DNA from: Comamonadaceae bacterium OH2545_COT-014
GTDB lineage: Bacteria; Pseudomonadota; Gammaproteobacteria; Burkholderiales; Burkholderiaceae_C
DNA length: 64,000 bases
Reading direction: 5' to 3'
Assembly: GCA_003859965.1 (NCBI GenBank)
Contig: RQYR01000007.1
Span: 1-64,000, forward strand
Shown here: piece by piece, positions 35,612 through 43,801 of the stretch
Layout of the letters: each line of letters opens with the position of its first letter
Position numbering within the stretch: the stretch's first letter is position 1
Made by a program: the position numbers and the translations under genes
The notes under the pieces: model-generated
Databases searched by the model: none
What the model was told of the DNA's origin: nothing
The model's input: only the letters and a program-made list of their open reading frames with translations

Positions 35612-36342
35612 TCCAGCACGGCCGTGCTGTAGCGGCTGGCCACGCGGGTGAGAAAGCGCGGAAAGTCCACATGGGCGCTGTCGTCGGCGCGGTCGCTGAT
35701 GGTGCGCAGCGCGGCAAAGGGCAAGCCCCAGTCGTGGCAGACCTGGGCCACGGCGGCGCCTTCCATTTCCACGGCCAGGGCGTCGGGCAGGGCCTGGCGC
35801 AGGGCCGCGCTTTCGCCAGAGGTGGCGACAAAGCGGTCGCCGCTGGCGATCAGGCCGGTATGCACGCGCGGCTGTTGCAGGCCGAATTCGGCCACGGCGT
35901 CTTCGCCCAGCGTGCGCGCGGGCTGGGCCAGGGTGCGGCGGGCGGCATCGGCCAGGGCGGCGGAGAGCGCAGCGCCGGCGCCGAAGCGGGCGCGGCCGTA
36001 CAGCGGCACCTCGTGGCGCGGAAACAGGGGCGAGGCGTCCATGTCGTGCTGCACGAAGTCGCTGGCGATGACCACATCGCCCACGCGCACGCCCGGCCCC
36101 AGGCCGCCAGCCACGCCGGTGAACAGCATGGCGGCCACGCCAAAGCGTTCGGCCAGCACGGCGGCGGTGGTGGCGGCGGCCACTTTGCCCACGCGCGAGA
36201 GCACGGCCACGACGTCATGCCCGTGCCAGTGGCCGCGCCAGAAGTCGCGCCCGGCCACGTGTTCGCGGCGTTCGTCGGGCAGGCGCTCCAGCACGGCGGC
36301 CAGTTCTTCGTGCAGGGCGCTGATGATGGCGATGGGGGGCAT
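35578..36342 (-). CDS. mtnN: 5'-methylthioadenosine/S-adenosylhomocysteine nucleosidase
   Basis: 254 residues. Signature stretches are IAIISALHEELAAVL, GVAGGLGPGVRVGDVVIASDFVQHDMD, VEMEGAAVAQVC and RTISDRADDSAHVDF (catalytic Asp), all typical of MTA/SAH nucleosidase. It splits adenine from MTA and SAH, recycling methionine and feeding autoinducer-2 synthesis where LuxS is present. The final nine residues are encoded by an AT-rich interspersed repeat. fadD follows 20 bases away on the same strand upstream. Confidence 0.9.
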   Translation of the reverse strand: MPPIAIISALHEELAAVLERLPDERREHVAGRDFWRGHWHGHDVVAVLSRVGKVAAATTAAVLAERFGVAAMLFTGVAGGLGPGVRVGDVVIASDFVQHDMDASPLFPRHEVPLYGRARFGAGAALSAALADAARRTLAQPARTLGEDAVAEFGLQQPRVHTGLIASGDRFVATSGESAALRQALPDALAVEMEGAAVAQVCHDWGLPFAALRTISDRADDSAHVDFPRFLTRVASRYSTAVLDDFFNNYQNNS

Positions 36343-36362
36343 GAAACCGGAGGCAGGCAGGT

Positions 36363-38060
36363 TCAGGGACTGGCGGGCGGCGGGGCGGCGTCGCGCAGCT
36401 CGCGGCGCAGCACCTTGCCCACGGGGGTTTTGGGCAGCTGGTCGCGGAATTCGATGTGCGTGGGGCGCTTGTAGCCGGTCAGGCGTTCCTTGCCGAAGGC
36501 GCGCAGGTCGTCGGCGGTGAGGGCCGGGTCCTTGCGCACGACGATGAGCTTGACCGCCTCGCCCGTGCGCTCGTCGGGCACGCCCACAGCCGCCACTTCC
36601 AGCACGCCGGGCATGGCGGCCATCACGTCCTCGACCTCGTTGGGATAGACGTTGAAGCCGCTGACCAGGATCATGTCCTTCTTGCGGTCAACGATGCGGA
36701 AGTAGCCGCGCTCGTCCATCACGCCAATGTCGCCGGTCTTGAAGTAGCCGTCGGCCGTCATGACCTGGGCGGTTTCATCGGGGCGCTGCCAGTAGCCGGC
36801 CATGACCTGCGGGCCCTTGATGGCGATTTCGCCGGCCTGGCCCACGGGCAGCGGGCGGCCCTGGTCGTCCAGGATTTGCATCCAGGTGCTGGGCAGCGGC
36901 AGGCCAATGGTGCCGTTGTAGGTCTTGGAGGTGACGGGGTTGCAGCTGGCGATGGGCGAGGTTTCCGACAGGCCGTAGCCTTCGCAGATGGCGCAGCCGG
37001 TCTTTTCCAGCCATTGCTGCGCCACCGCGCCTTGCACGGCCATGCCGCCGCCCACGGCCACTTTCAGGTGGCGCCAGTCCACGCTGCCGAAGTCGGGGTG
37101 GTTGACCAGGCCGTTGAACAGGGTGTTGACGGCCGGAAACTGGTGGAAGACGTGGCGCGACAGTTCCTTGAGCGTGGCCTTCAGGTCGCGCGGGTTGGGG
37201 ATGAGCACCGTCTTGCCGCCCGTGCGCATGGCCAGCATCATGTTCACGGTGAAGGCGAAGATGTGATAGAGCGGCAGCGCGCAGATGCCCACGATTTGCT
37301 GGCCGGCCGGCACGTCCTTGAGCACGGGCTGATACCACGCCTCGGCCTGCAGCGTGTTGGCGATGAGGTTGCGGTGCAGCAGCACGGCGCCCTTGGCCAC
37401 GCCGGTGGTGCCGCCGGTGTATTGCAGTACGGCCACGTCGTCCGGGCCGATGGCGGGCGGCTGGAAAGCGCCGCGCCGGCCCTGGGCCAGCGCGTCGTTG
37501 TAGCGCACGGCGCCGGGCAGCTGGTAGGGCGGCACCAGCTTCTTGACGCTGCGCACGACGAAGTTGACCACCGCGCCCTTGAGCAGGCCCAGCTGGTCGC
37601 CCATGCTGGCCAGCACCACGTGCTTGACGGCGGTGCGCGCCAGGCACTTTTGCAGCGTGGCGGCAAAGTTCTCGATGATGACGATGGCGCTGGCGCCCGC
37701 GTCCTTGAGCTGGTGCTCCAGCTCGCGCGCGGTGTAGAGCGGGTTGACGTTGACCACGATCAGCCCGGCGCGCAGCACGGCGGCCACCACGGCGGGGTAT
37801 TGCGGCACGTTGGGCATCATGATGGCCACGCGGTCGCCGCGGGCCAGGCCCAGACCCTGGAAGTAGGCGGCCAGCGCGCGGCTCTGGGCGTCGATCTCGG
37901 CAAAGGAGATGTCCTTGCCCATGAAGCTGTAGGCAGTGCGGCTGGCGTACTTGGCGAAGCTCTCCTCCATCAGCGCCACCAGCGACGGGTAGCGCGCGGG
38001 GTCGATGTCGGCGGGAATGCCTTCGGGATAGTGCTTGAGCCAGATCCGCTCGGTCGTCAT
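36363..38060 (-). CDS. fadD: Long-chain-fatty-acid--CoA ligase
   Basis: 565 residues from the ATG at 38060, with AGGAG about 9 bases upstream. The AMP-binding P-loop is YTGGTTGVAKGAVL, then GYGLSETSPIA, and the C-terminal YFKTGDIGVMDERGYFRIVDRKKDMILVSGFNVYPNEVE hinge region; the FACS signature is intact. It activates fatty acids to acyl-CoA, the entry step for the beta-oxidation genes at 7-16 kb. Copy D of the long repeat starts 53 bases upstream. Confidence 0.92.
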   Translation of the reverse strand: MTTERIWLKHYPEGIPADIDPARYPSLVALMEESFAKYASRTAYSFMGKDISFAEIDAQSRALAAYFQGLGLARGDRVAIMMPNVPQYPAVVAAVLRAGLIVVNVNPLYTARELEHQLKDAGASAIVIIENFAATLQKCLARTAVKHVVLASMGDQLGLLKGAVVNFVVRSVKKLVPPYQLPGAVRYNDALAQGRRGAFQPPAIGPDDVAVLQYTGGTTGVAKGAVLLHRNLIANTLQAEAWYQPVLKDVPAGQQIVGICALPLYHIFAFTVNMMLAMRTGGKTVLIPNPRDLKATLKELSRHVFHQFPAVNTLFNGLVNHPDFGSVDWRHLKVAVGGGMAVQGAVAQQWLEKTGCAICEGYGLSETSPIASCNPVTSKTYNGTIGLPLPSTWMQILDDQGRPLPVGQAGEIAIKGPQVMAGYWQRPDETAQVMTADGYFKTGDIGVMDERGYFRIVDRKKDMILVSGFNVYPNEVEDVMAAMPGVLEVAAVGVPDERTGEAVKLIVVRKDPALTADDLRAFGKERLTGYKRPTHIEFRDQLPKTPVGKVLRRELRDAAPPPASP

Positions 38061-38112
38061 GGCGGGGTCTCCTTGGGTCGTCTCGGTCGTCTTGATCGGT
38101 AGGGCGGGTGTC

Positions 38113-38285
38113 AGAACCTGTTCAACGTCCCTGCGCGGCGGGCCATCAAGCGGATTGGGGCGGTCTGCGGCGTTGCAAAACTTGCCAATAGCACGGGAAT
38201 CACGGGCTATTGGCGGCGCTTTTCGCCTGGCATCCCATCCCCAACCGCTTGTCGCCCGCTCGCGCCGAGACGTTGAACAGGTTCT
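38113..38285. repeat. Long interspersed repeat, copy D
   Basis: 173 bp with terminal inverted repeats AGAACCTGTTCAA and TTGAACAGGTTCT, oriented like copy B and opposite to A and C. It keeps the internal CCAATAGC/GCTATTGG stem and the GGTCTGCGGCG block. It lies directly upstream of fadD. The rest of the 38061-38468 gap holds only the palindrome at 38385. Confidence 0.9.
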
Positions 38286-38384
38286 CAATGCCGCGCCCCG
38301 GCTGGGCGGGGCGCGGGCGGCATTGTCGGCAAAACAGACGGCCGTGGGTACTGGCGTTTTCCTGAACAGCCGCGAAAATGGCCC

Positions 38385-38409
38385 AAAAGTATCTTGATAA
38401 GATACTTTT
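38385..38409. terminator. 25-bp AT-rich perfect palindrome after pntB
   Basis: AAAAGTATCTT and AAGATACTTTT are exact inverted copies around GAT. It lies 60 bases after the pntB stop (minus strand), where a terminator is expected, and the T4 ends suit both directions. A protein-binding site is the alternative. Confidence 0.55.
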
Positions 38410-38468
38410 CGAACGGCCGTGCGCTTTTAAGGCACAGCCAGCGTCGCGGCGCGCTACTAGGGCGGGGC

Positions 38469-39890
38469 TTATTCGATGGCCTTGGCGATGTCTTCCACCA
38501 CCTTCTTGGCGTCGCCAAACACCATCATGGTCTTGTCCATGTAGAACAGCTCGTTGTCCAGCCCGGCGTAGCCGGCGGCCATGGAGCGCTTGTTCACGAT
38601 CACGGTCTTGGCCTTGTAGGCTTCCAGGATGGGCATGCCGTAGATCGGGCTGCCCTTTTGCAGCGCGGCGGGGTTCACCACGTCGTTGGCGCCCAGCACG
38701 ATGGCCACGTCGGCCTGGCCGAACTCGCCGTTCACGTCCTCCATCTCGTGCACCTGGTCGTAGGGCACCTCGGCCTCGGCCAGCAGCACGTTCATGTGTC
38801 CGGGCATGCGGCCAGCCACGGGGTGGATGGCGTATTTCACGTCGATGCCCTTGTCCACCAGCTTGTCCACCAGCTCTTTCACCGCGTGCTGCGCGCGCGC
38901 CACCGCCAGGCCGTAGCCGGGCACGATGATGACGCTGTCGGCATTGCCGAGCATGAAGGCCGCATCGTCGGCGCTGCCGCTTTTCACCGGGCGCTGCTCC
39001 TGCGCGCCGCCGCTGGCCGTGGCCGCGTCGCCGCCAAAGCCGCCCAGAATCACGTTGAAGAACGAGCGGTTCATGGCCTTGCACATGATGTAGCTCAGGA
39101 TGGCGCCCGAGCTGCCCACCAGCGAACCGGCGATGATGAGCATGCTGTTGTTCAAGCTGAAGCCAATGCCCGCGGCCGCCCAGCCCGAATAGCTGTTGAG
39201 CATGCTGACCACCACCGGCATGTCCGCCCCGCCGATGGGGATGATGATGAGCACGCCCAGCACGAAGCTGAGCGCCAGCATCACGTAAAACGCCAGCCAG
39301 TTGCCGGTGAACATGAACACCAGTCCCAGCGCCACGGTGGCCAGGCCCAGCGCCAGGTTCAGCAGGTGCTGGCCGGCGAACACCACCGGCGCGCCCTGGA
39401 ACAGGCGGAACTTGTACTTGCCCGAGAGCTTGCCGAAGGCGATGACCGAGCCGCTGAAGGTGATGGCGCCGATGGCCGCGCCCAGAAACAGCTCCAGCCG
39501 GTTGCCCAGCGGAATGGGCTGGCCGTGCCCGGCGATGCCGAAGGCCCAGGGCTCGGTCACGGCGGCGATGGCGATGAACACCGCCGCCAGGCCGATCATG
39601 CTGTGCATGAAGGCCACCAGCTCGGGCATCTTGGTCATCTCCACGCGCTGCGCCATCACGGCGCCGGCGCTGCCGCCGATCAGCAGGCCCAGCAGCACCC
39701 AGCCCAGGCCCAGGGCCGAGCCGGCCAGCTGCACGATCAGCGCCGCCGTGGTCAGCACGGCAATGGCCATGCCGGCCATGCCGAACAGGTTGCCCCGGAT
39801 GGACGTGGTGGGGTGGCTCAGGCCCTTGAGGGCCTGGATGAAGCACACGCTGGCCAGCAGGTACAGCAGCGTGACGAGATTCATGCTCAT
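38469..39890 (-). CDS. pntB: NAD(P) transhydrogenase subunit beta
   Basis: 473 residues. About eight membrane helices are followed by a soluble NADP-binding domain (about 290-473) with GYGLAVARAQHAVKEL, HPVAGRMPGHMNVLLAEAEVPYD and GANDVVNPAA. With PntAa and PntAb it forms the proton-translocating transhydrogenase that makes NADPH from NADH. Start at 39890 has GAGGAG upstream. Part of a minus-strand locus pntAa ... pntAb-pntB that is interrupted by two genes. Confidence 0.95.
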   Translation of the reverse strand: MSMNLVTLLYLLASVCFIQALKGLSHPTTSIRGNLFGMAGMAIAVLTTAALIVQLAGSALGLGWVLLGLLIGGSAGAVMAQRVEMTKMPELVAFMHSMIGLAAVFIAIAAVTEPWAFGIAGHGQPIPLGNRLELFLGAAIGAITFSGSVIAFGKLSGKYKFRLFQGAPVVFAGQHLLNLALGLATVALGLVFMFTGNWLAFYVMLALSFVLGVLIIIPIGGADMPVVVSMLNSYSGWAAAGIGFSLNNSMLIIAGSLVGSSGAILSYIMCKAMNRSFFNVILGGFGGDAATASGGAQEQRPVKSGSADDAAFMLGNADSVIIVPGYGLAVARAQHAVKELVDKLVDKGIDVKYAIHPVAGRMPGHMNVLLAEAEVPYDQVHEMEDVNGEFGQADVAIVLGANDVVNPAALQKGSPIYGMPILEAYKAKTVIVNKRSMAAGYAGLDNELFYMDKTMMVFGDAKKVVEDIAKAIE

Positions 39891-39902
39891 GTCTTGACTC
39901 CT

Positions 39903-39960
39903 CTTTTTATAGCTGCTCAGGCTTTACCTTCGGGCGCTGGTGCGGCTTTTCTTTCTTTTT
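39903..39960. repeat. AT-rich interspersed repeat between pntAb and pntB
   Basis: CTTTTTATAGCTGCTCAGGC then GGGCGCTGGTGCGG and TTTTCTTTCTTTTTTCTTG resembles one arm of the interspersed repeat (ATAGCTGCTTGCGC). It covers the gap and the last codons of pntAb (tail KKKERKAAPAPEGKA). The identification is weaker than for the other copies. Confidence 0.4.
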
Positions 39961-40240
39961 TCTTGAACATCTCCAGCATGCGCCGCGTGACCAGGAAGCC
40001 GCCGAACACGTTCACCGCCGCCAGCGCCACGGCCAGCACGCCCATCAGCTTGGCAAAGCCGCCTTCGGTGAGGGCGGCGGCCAGCATGGCGCCGACGATG
40101 ACGATGGCGGAAATGGCGTTGGTCACCGCCATCAGCGGCGTGTGCAGCGCGGGCGTGACGTTCCACACCACGTGGTAGCCCACGTAGATGGCCAGCACGA
40201 AGATGATGAGGTTGACGATGGTGGGCGAGACGGCATCCAT
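39917..40240 (-). CDS. pntAb: NAD(P) transhydrogenase subunit alpha, membrane part
   Basis: 107 residues. Three hydrophobic helices (LIIFVLAIYVGYHVVW, NAISAIVIVGAMLAAAL, LMGVLAVALAAVNVFGGFLVTRRML) match the separate membrane part of the alpha subunit found in bacteria with a three-gene pnt system. The basic Lys-rich tail is partly encoded by an AT-rich repeat. Confidence 0.93.
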   Translation of the reverse strand: MDAVSPTIVNLIIFVLAIYVGYHVVWNVTPALHTPLMAVTNAISAIVIVGAMLAAALTEGGFAKLMGVLAVALAAVNVFGGFLVTRRMLEMFKKKERKAAPAPEGKA

Positions 40241-40273
40241 GATGAAAGCTCCGGCGAGACAAAAAAGGGGCGG

Positions 40274-41143
40274 TTACTGGCGGTCGGCGCGCGGCGCGGG
40301 AACGGGGGCAGGCGCGGGTGGCGGCATCACTTGCTCGGCCTGCGGCGGCGCAGTCACCACGGGCGGCGCCTGGGGCGCGGCAGCGGGAGCCACCGGCGGC
40401 GCGGCCTGTGGTGCGAAAGGCAGTGCCGGCACGGCCAGCGGTGCGCCATCAGCGGCGGCCTGCGCCGCGCGGGCGAGCTGGCGCGCCCACTTCAGCCCGG
40501 GCGCGCCGGCAGCCAGAAAGTCGTCGTTGGAACGCGTGGTGGCCTCCAGCAGCGCGGGATCCAGCAGCGCGTGCACTTCCAGCAGGCGCTGGCCTTGCGG
40601 CACGCGGTGCGCCACCCAGGCGCGCGGCGTCGAGGCCAGGCCGCGCCGCTGCAGCCACTGCCACAGCACGGCATTCTGTTTTTCCAGGTAGTGGTCAAAG
40701 TCGGCGTCCCGCCGCATGCGCAGGCAGCCGCTGGCGGCTTCGGCGCTGGCGGGCACGTGCAAGCTGGTGGGGGCGGCGCAGGCGGCGCTGCCGGCGGGCG
40801 CGGTTTGCACGGCCACGATGGCCAGCCAGTGCCCGTCATCACGGCGCAGCCCCACGGCGCGCGTGGGCGCGGTGGCGCCGCTGACGGGCACGGGCGCATC
40901 GCCCGCCAGCCAGGGCAGCGATTCGTGACCCAGGTCATACCAAGTGCCAATGCTGACGGGCGGTACGTGGATGAGCGGGGCGCTGGGGGCTGGCGCGGCG
41001 GCGGTGGCGGTCGTGGCCGGGCCGGCCGCAGCGGATGTGCCTGCCGGGGCGGCGCAGCCAGCGGCCAGGGCAGCCAGCGTGGCCGCCAGGGCAAGCCTGG
41101 CAAGCTTGGCAAGGGGAGCGGTAGCGGGTCTGGTCAGGGTCAT
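40274..41143 (-). CDS. Putative lipoprotein, unknown function, inserted in the pnt locus
   Basis: 289 residues from the ATG at 41143. Lipobox LAAGC near residue 30; the mature protein has a central region of about 150 residues (IHVPPVSIGTWYDLGHESLPWLAGD, VGLRRDDGHWLAIVAVQ, CLRMRRDADFDHYLEKQNAVLWQWLQ) and a Pro/Ala-rich tail. I do not recognise the family. It lies between pntAb (33 bases) and a TerB-like gene, so it interrupts the normal pntAa-pntAb-pntB order; whether it serves the transhydrogenase or is a bystander is unknown. Confidence 0.7.
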   Translation of the reverse strand: MTLTRPATAPLAKLARLALAATLAALAAGCAAPAGTSAAAGPATTATAAAPAPSAPLIHVPPVSIGTWYDLGHESLPWLAGDAPVPVSGATAPTRAVGLRRDDGHWLAIVAVQTAPAGSAACAAPTSLHVPASAEAASGCLRMRRDADFDHYLEKQNAVLWQWLQRRGLASTPRAWVAHRVPQGQRLLEVHALLDPALLEATTRSNDDFLAAGAPGLKWARQLARAAQAAADGAPLAVPALPFAPQAAPPVAPAAAPQAPPVVTAPPQAEQVMPPPAPAPVPAPRADRQ

Positions 41144-41205
41144 GGGCAGGATCCGGTTGCGAAAGGGGCGGGAATGCGGTTTTCCAAAAAAGCGCCGGAG
41201 CGCTG

Positions 41206-41793
41206 TCAGCGGGCGCCCGGGCCGTTGGTAGCGCTCGTAGCGGCGTTGGCGGATGCGGCGCCGTGGCGGGCGAAGAAGGCGGCCACGGCGTCCAGCAAAG
41301 CCTGCTGTTCGGCGGTAACGGGCGGCTGGGCATGCGCGACGGCATGCAGCACGGTGCGCAAGGTGTCCTGGTGGTAGGGGGTGAACCGGGCGGCGCTGCG
41401 GGTCAGCACGGCAGGCACTTCCCGGGGCGTGAGCGGGTGCGCGCGCAGCAGGTGGGCGCTGGCCAGCCACAAGTCCTGGGCGGCCTTCTCGTCCAGGCTC
41501 AGGTGCTGGCGCAGCAGCGCCTGCGCGGCGGACGCGCGGGCGCTTTCATGGGGCAAGGCGGCTCCGGGCTGCGCCTGGCCCGCTTGCGCCACGGCCAGTG
41601 CCAGCACGCCCACCACGTCCACCGGGTGTTCCAGCGCATACAACGGGGGCTGGGTGATTTTTTTCTTCCAGGCGCGGCGGCGGAAGAAGGTGAGCGGGTT
41701 GAGCCAGCCCACGTCAATGCCCAGGCGCTTCAGTCCCTCGGCCACGAAGATCAGGCCCATCAGCAGACCGATGATTTGCATCAGCAGGCCCAT
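41206..41793 (-). CDS. Small membrane-anchored helical protein, possibly TerB-like
   Basis: 195 residues. One N-terminal membrane helix (MQIIGLLMGLIFVAEGL) is followed by a mostly alpha-helical domain with LSLDEKAAQDLWLASAHLLR, LTRSAARFTPYHQDTLRTVLHAVAHA and VTAEQQALLDAVAAFF, a repeat pattern like TerB/DjlA N-terminal folds; this resemblance is my inference. It lies between pntAa and the lipoprotein gene, in the same direction. Confidence 0.65.
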   Translation of the reverse strand: MGLLMQIIGLLMGLIFVAEGLKRLGIDVGWLNPLTFFRRRAWKKKITQPPLYALEHPVDVVGVLALAVAQAGQAQPGAALPHESARASAAQALLRQHLSLDEKAAQDLWLASAHLLRAHPLTPREVPAVLTRSAARFTPYHQDTLRTVLHAVAHAQPPVTAEQQALLDAVAAFFARHGAASANAATSATNGPGAR

Positions 41794-41844
41794 GTGACAG
41801 TGTTCCTTGCGTGTGTGGCGGTTTTGGGGCGCCGGAGACGGCCC

Positions 41845-42993
41845 TCAGCCGCGCCGCACAGCCCCGCCTTGGGTGACCAGGCAGGCGGCCACGATGTCGT
41901 CTTCCATGTCAATGCGCAGCGTGGCGGGCGGTTCGCCCTTGGCGGCCGGGGGCAGCACGAGCTTGAGGAAGTCGAGCACGTTGCGCGCGTACAGGCTGCT
42001 GGCGTCGGCGGCCACCAGCGCGGGCAGGTTGGTTTCGCCCACGATGGTGACGCCGTGCTTGACCACGGTGCGGCCGGCCTCGGTCAGCGGGCAGTTGCCG
42101 CCCACGCCGCCTTCGCCCCGGCCGGCGGCCAGGTCCACGATGACGGAGCCGGGCTTCATGCTCCGCACCATGTCCTCGGTCACAAGCACGGGCGCGGCGC
42201 GGCCGGGAATCAGGGCGGTGGAGATCACCACGTCGGCCTGCGCCACGCGCTTGGCCACTTCCACCTTCTGGCGCTCCAGCCAGCTGGGCGGCATGGGGCG
42301 GGCGTAGCCGCCCACGCCTTCGGCGGCCTCGCGCTCCTCGTCGGTTTCGTAGGGCACGTCGATGAACTTGGCGCCCAGCGATTCCACCTGCTCCTTCACG
42401 CTGGGGCGCACGTCGCTGGCCTCGATCACCGCGCCCAGGCGCTTGGCCGTGGCAATGGCCTGCAGGCCGGCCACGCCCACGCCCAGGATGACCACGCGCG
42501 CCGCCTTCACGGTGCCCGCCGCCGTCATCAGCATGGGAAAGAATTTCTGGTAGCGGTCGGCCGCCATGATGACGGCCTTGTAGCCCGCGATGTTGGCCTG
42601 GCTGGACAGCACGTCCATGCTCTGCGCGCGCGTGGTGCGCGGCGCCGCCTCCAGCGCGAAGGCCGTCAGCCCGGCGGCGGCCAGGCGCTGCAGCCCTTCG
42701 GCGTTGAACGGCTCCAGCATGCCCACCAGCGTGGCGCCGCTGCGCATGTGCGCCAGCTCGGCCTCGGCGGGCGGGCGCACTTTCAGCACCAGCTCGGCGC
42801 CCAGGGCGCCGGCGGCATCGGTGATTTCGGCCCCGGCGGCCTGGTAGGCGGCATCCGGGGCGCTGGCGGCCTGGCCCGCGCCGGATTGCACGCGCACCTG
42901 GTGGCCCTGCGCCACGAGTTTCTTGGCCGTTTCGGGGGTGACGGCGACACGGGTTTCGCCAGCCGCCGTTTCGGCGGGCACGCCAATCAGCAT
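41845..42993 (-). CDS. pntAa: Re/Si-specific NAD(P)+ transhydrogenase subunit alpha, soluble part
   Basis: 382 residues from the ATG at 42993, with AGGAG upstream. Contains GVPAETAAGETRVAVTPE, VVILGVGVAGLQAIATAKRLGA (NAD-binding fold) and DVVISTALIPGRAAPVLV. This is the NAD(H)-binding part of the alpha subunit; together with PntAb and PntB it exchanges hydride between NADH and NADP+ driven by the proton gradient. It is the first gene of the minus-strand locus. Confidence 0.95.
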   Translation of the reverse strand: MLIGVPAETAAGETRVAVTPETAKKLVAQGHQVRVQSGAGQAASAPDAAYQAAGAEITDAAGALGAELVLKVRPPAEAELAHMRSGATLVGMLEPFNAEGLQRLAAAGLTAFALEAAPRTTRAQSMDVLSSQANIAGYKAVIMAADRYQKFFPMLMTAAGTVKAARVVILGVGVAGLQAIATAKRLGAVIEASDVRPSVKEQVESLGAKFIDVPYETDEEREAAEGVGGYARPMPPSWLERQKVEVAKRVAQADVVISTALIPGRAAPVLVTEDMVRSMKPGSVIVDLAAGRGEGGVGGNCPLTEAGRTVVKHGVTIVGETNLPALVAADASSLYARNVLDFLKLVLPPAAKGEPPATLRIDMEDDIVAACLVTQGGAVRRG

Positions 42994-43199
42994 GTGTTTT
43001 CTCCTTGGTCTGGTCTTGCGGCAGCGACGTTTGTGCCGCCGCCGCAGGCGGACCGGGGCATTTTGCATCATGGCCCAGGCAGGCGGGGCCAAAAAAATGC
43101 GTGCCCGGCGCGGCCGCAAGCCGTGGCCGCATGAGGCCGCTGGGGGAGGGCCGCGCGCGTGCTGCACGCCGCCGGACGCGCCCCCGGATAATCGCGGCC

Positions 43200-43742
43200 A
43201 TGACGAATGCCTCTCGATGGAAGCCCAGCGTCACGGTCGCGGCCGTGATCGAGCAGCATGGCCGCTACCTGCTGGTGGAAGAGCACACCAGCGAGGGGCT
43301 GCGCCTGAACACCCCCGCCGGGCACCTGGAGCCCGGCGAATCGCCCGCCGAAGGCGCGGTGCGCGAGGCGCTGGAGGAAACCGGCCACGCCTTCACCCCC
43401 GCCGCGCTGCTGGGCATCTACATGGCCGCTTCGCCCGATGCGCAAGGCGCACCCGCCACCTGGATGCGTTTTGCCTTTTGCGGCACGGCGCGCCCGTGCC
43501 ACCCGCCGCGTGCGCTGGACGAAGGCATCGTGCGCACGCTGTGGATGACCCCCGCCGAAATCGAAGCCAGCCAGCCGCGCCACCGCAGCCCGCTGGTGTG
43601 GCGCTGCGTGCAGGACCACCTGCGCGGCCAGCGCTTTCCGCTGGAGGCGGTGCAAATGGATGCCACGGCCACTGCCGCCATGGCGCCGCAGCCCGCGCCG
43701 CGCCAGCCAGCGCAGGCGCAGGGGTCAAGGGCGGGTGATTGA
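43200..43742 (+). CDS. NUDIX hydrolase
   Basis: 180 residues. The NUDIX box occupies residues 41-63 (G-x5-E-x7-R-E-x2-E-E-x-G), complete with all metal-binding Glu. The wider sequence (WKPSVTVAAVIEQHGRYLLVEE, TWMRFAFCG, EGIVRTLWMTPAEIE) fits the NudJ-like phosphatases that cleave HMP or nucleoside diphosphates. In related genomes such a gene is near mnmA; here mnmA is 4 kb away on the same strand. Confidence 0.9.
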   Translation: MTNASRWKPSVTVAAVIEQHGRYLLVEEHTSEGLRLNTPAGHLEPGESPAEGAVREALEETGHAFTPAALLGIYMAASPDAQGAPATWMRFAFCGTARPCHPPRALDEGIVRTLWMTPAEIEASQPRHRSPLVWRCVQDHLRGQRFPLEAVQMDATATAAMAPQPAPRQPAQAQGSRAGD

Positions 43743-43801
43743 TGAAAACAGCCTTTCAGGCCGTCAATACGGCCTGAATAGCTATTAAATATGTAGCAAT
43801 C
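43743..43801. repeat. AT-rich interspersed repeat between NUDIX and TSUP genes
   Basis: ATGAAAACAGCCTTTCAGGC then GTCAATACGGCCTGAATAGC and TATTAAATATGTAGC: the CAGGCCGT/ATACGGCCTG arms and the ATAGCTATTAAA core seen at 35543 and 54198. It fills the gap and provides no visible promoter. Confidence 0.65.
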
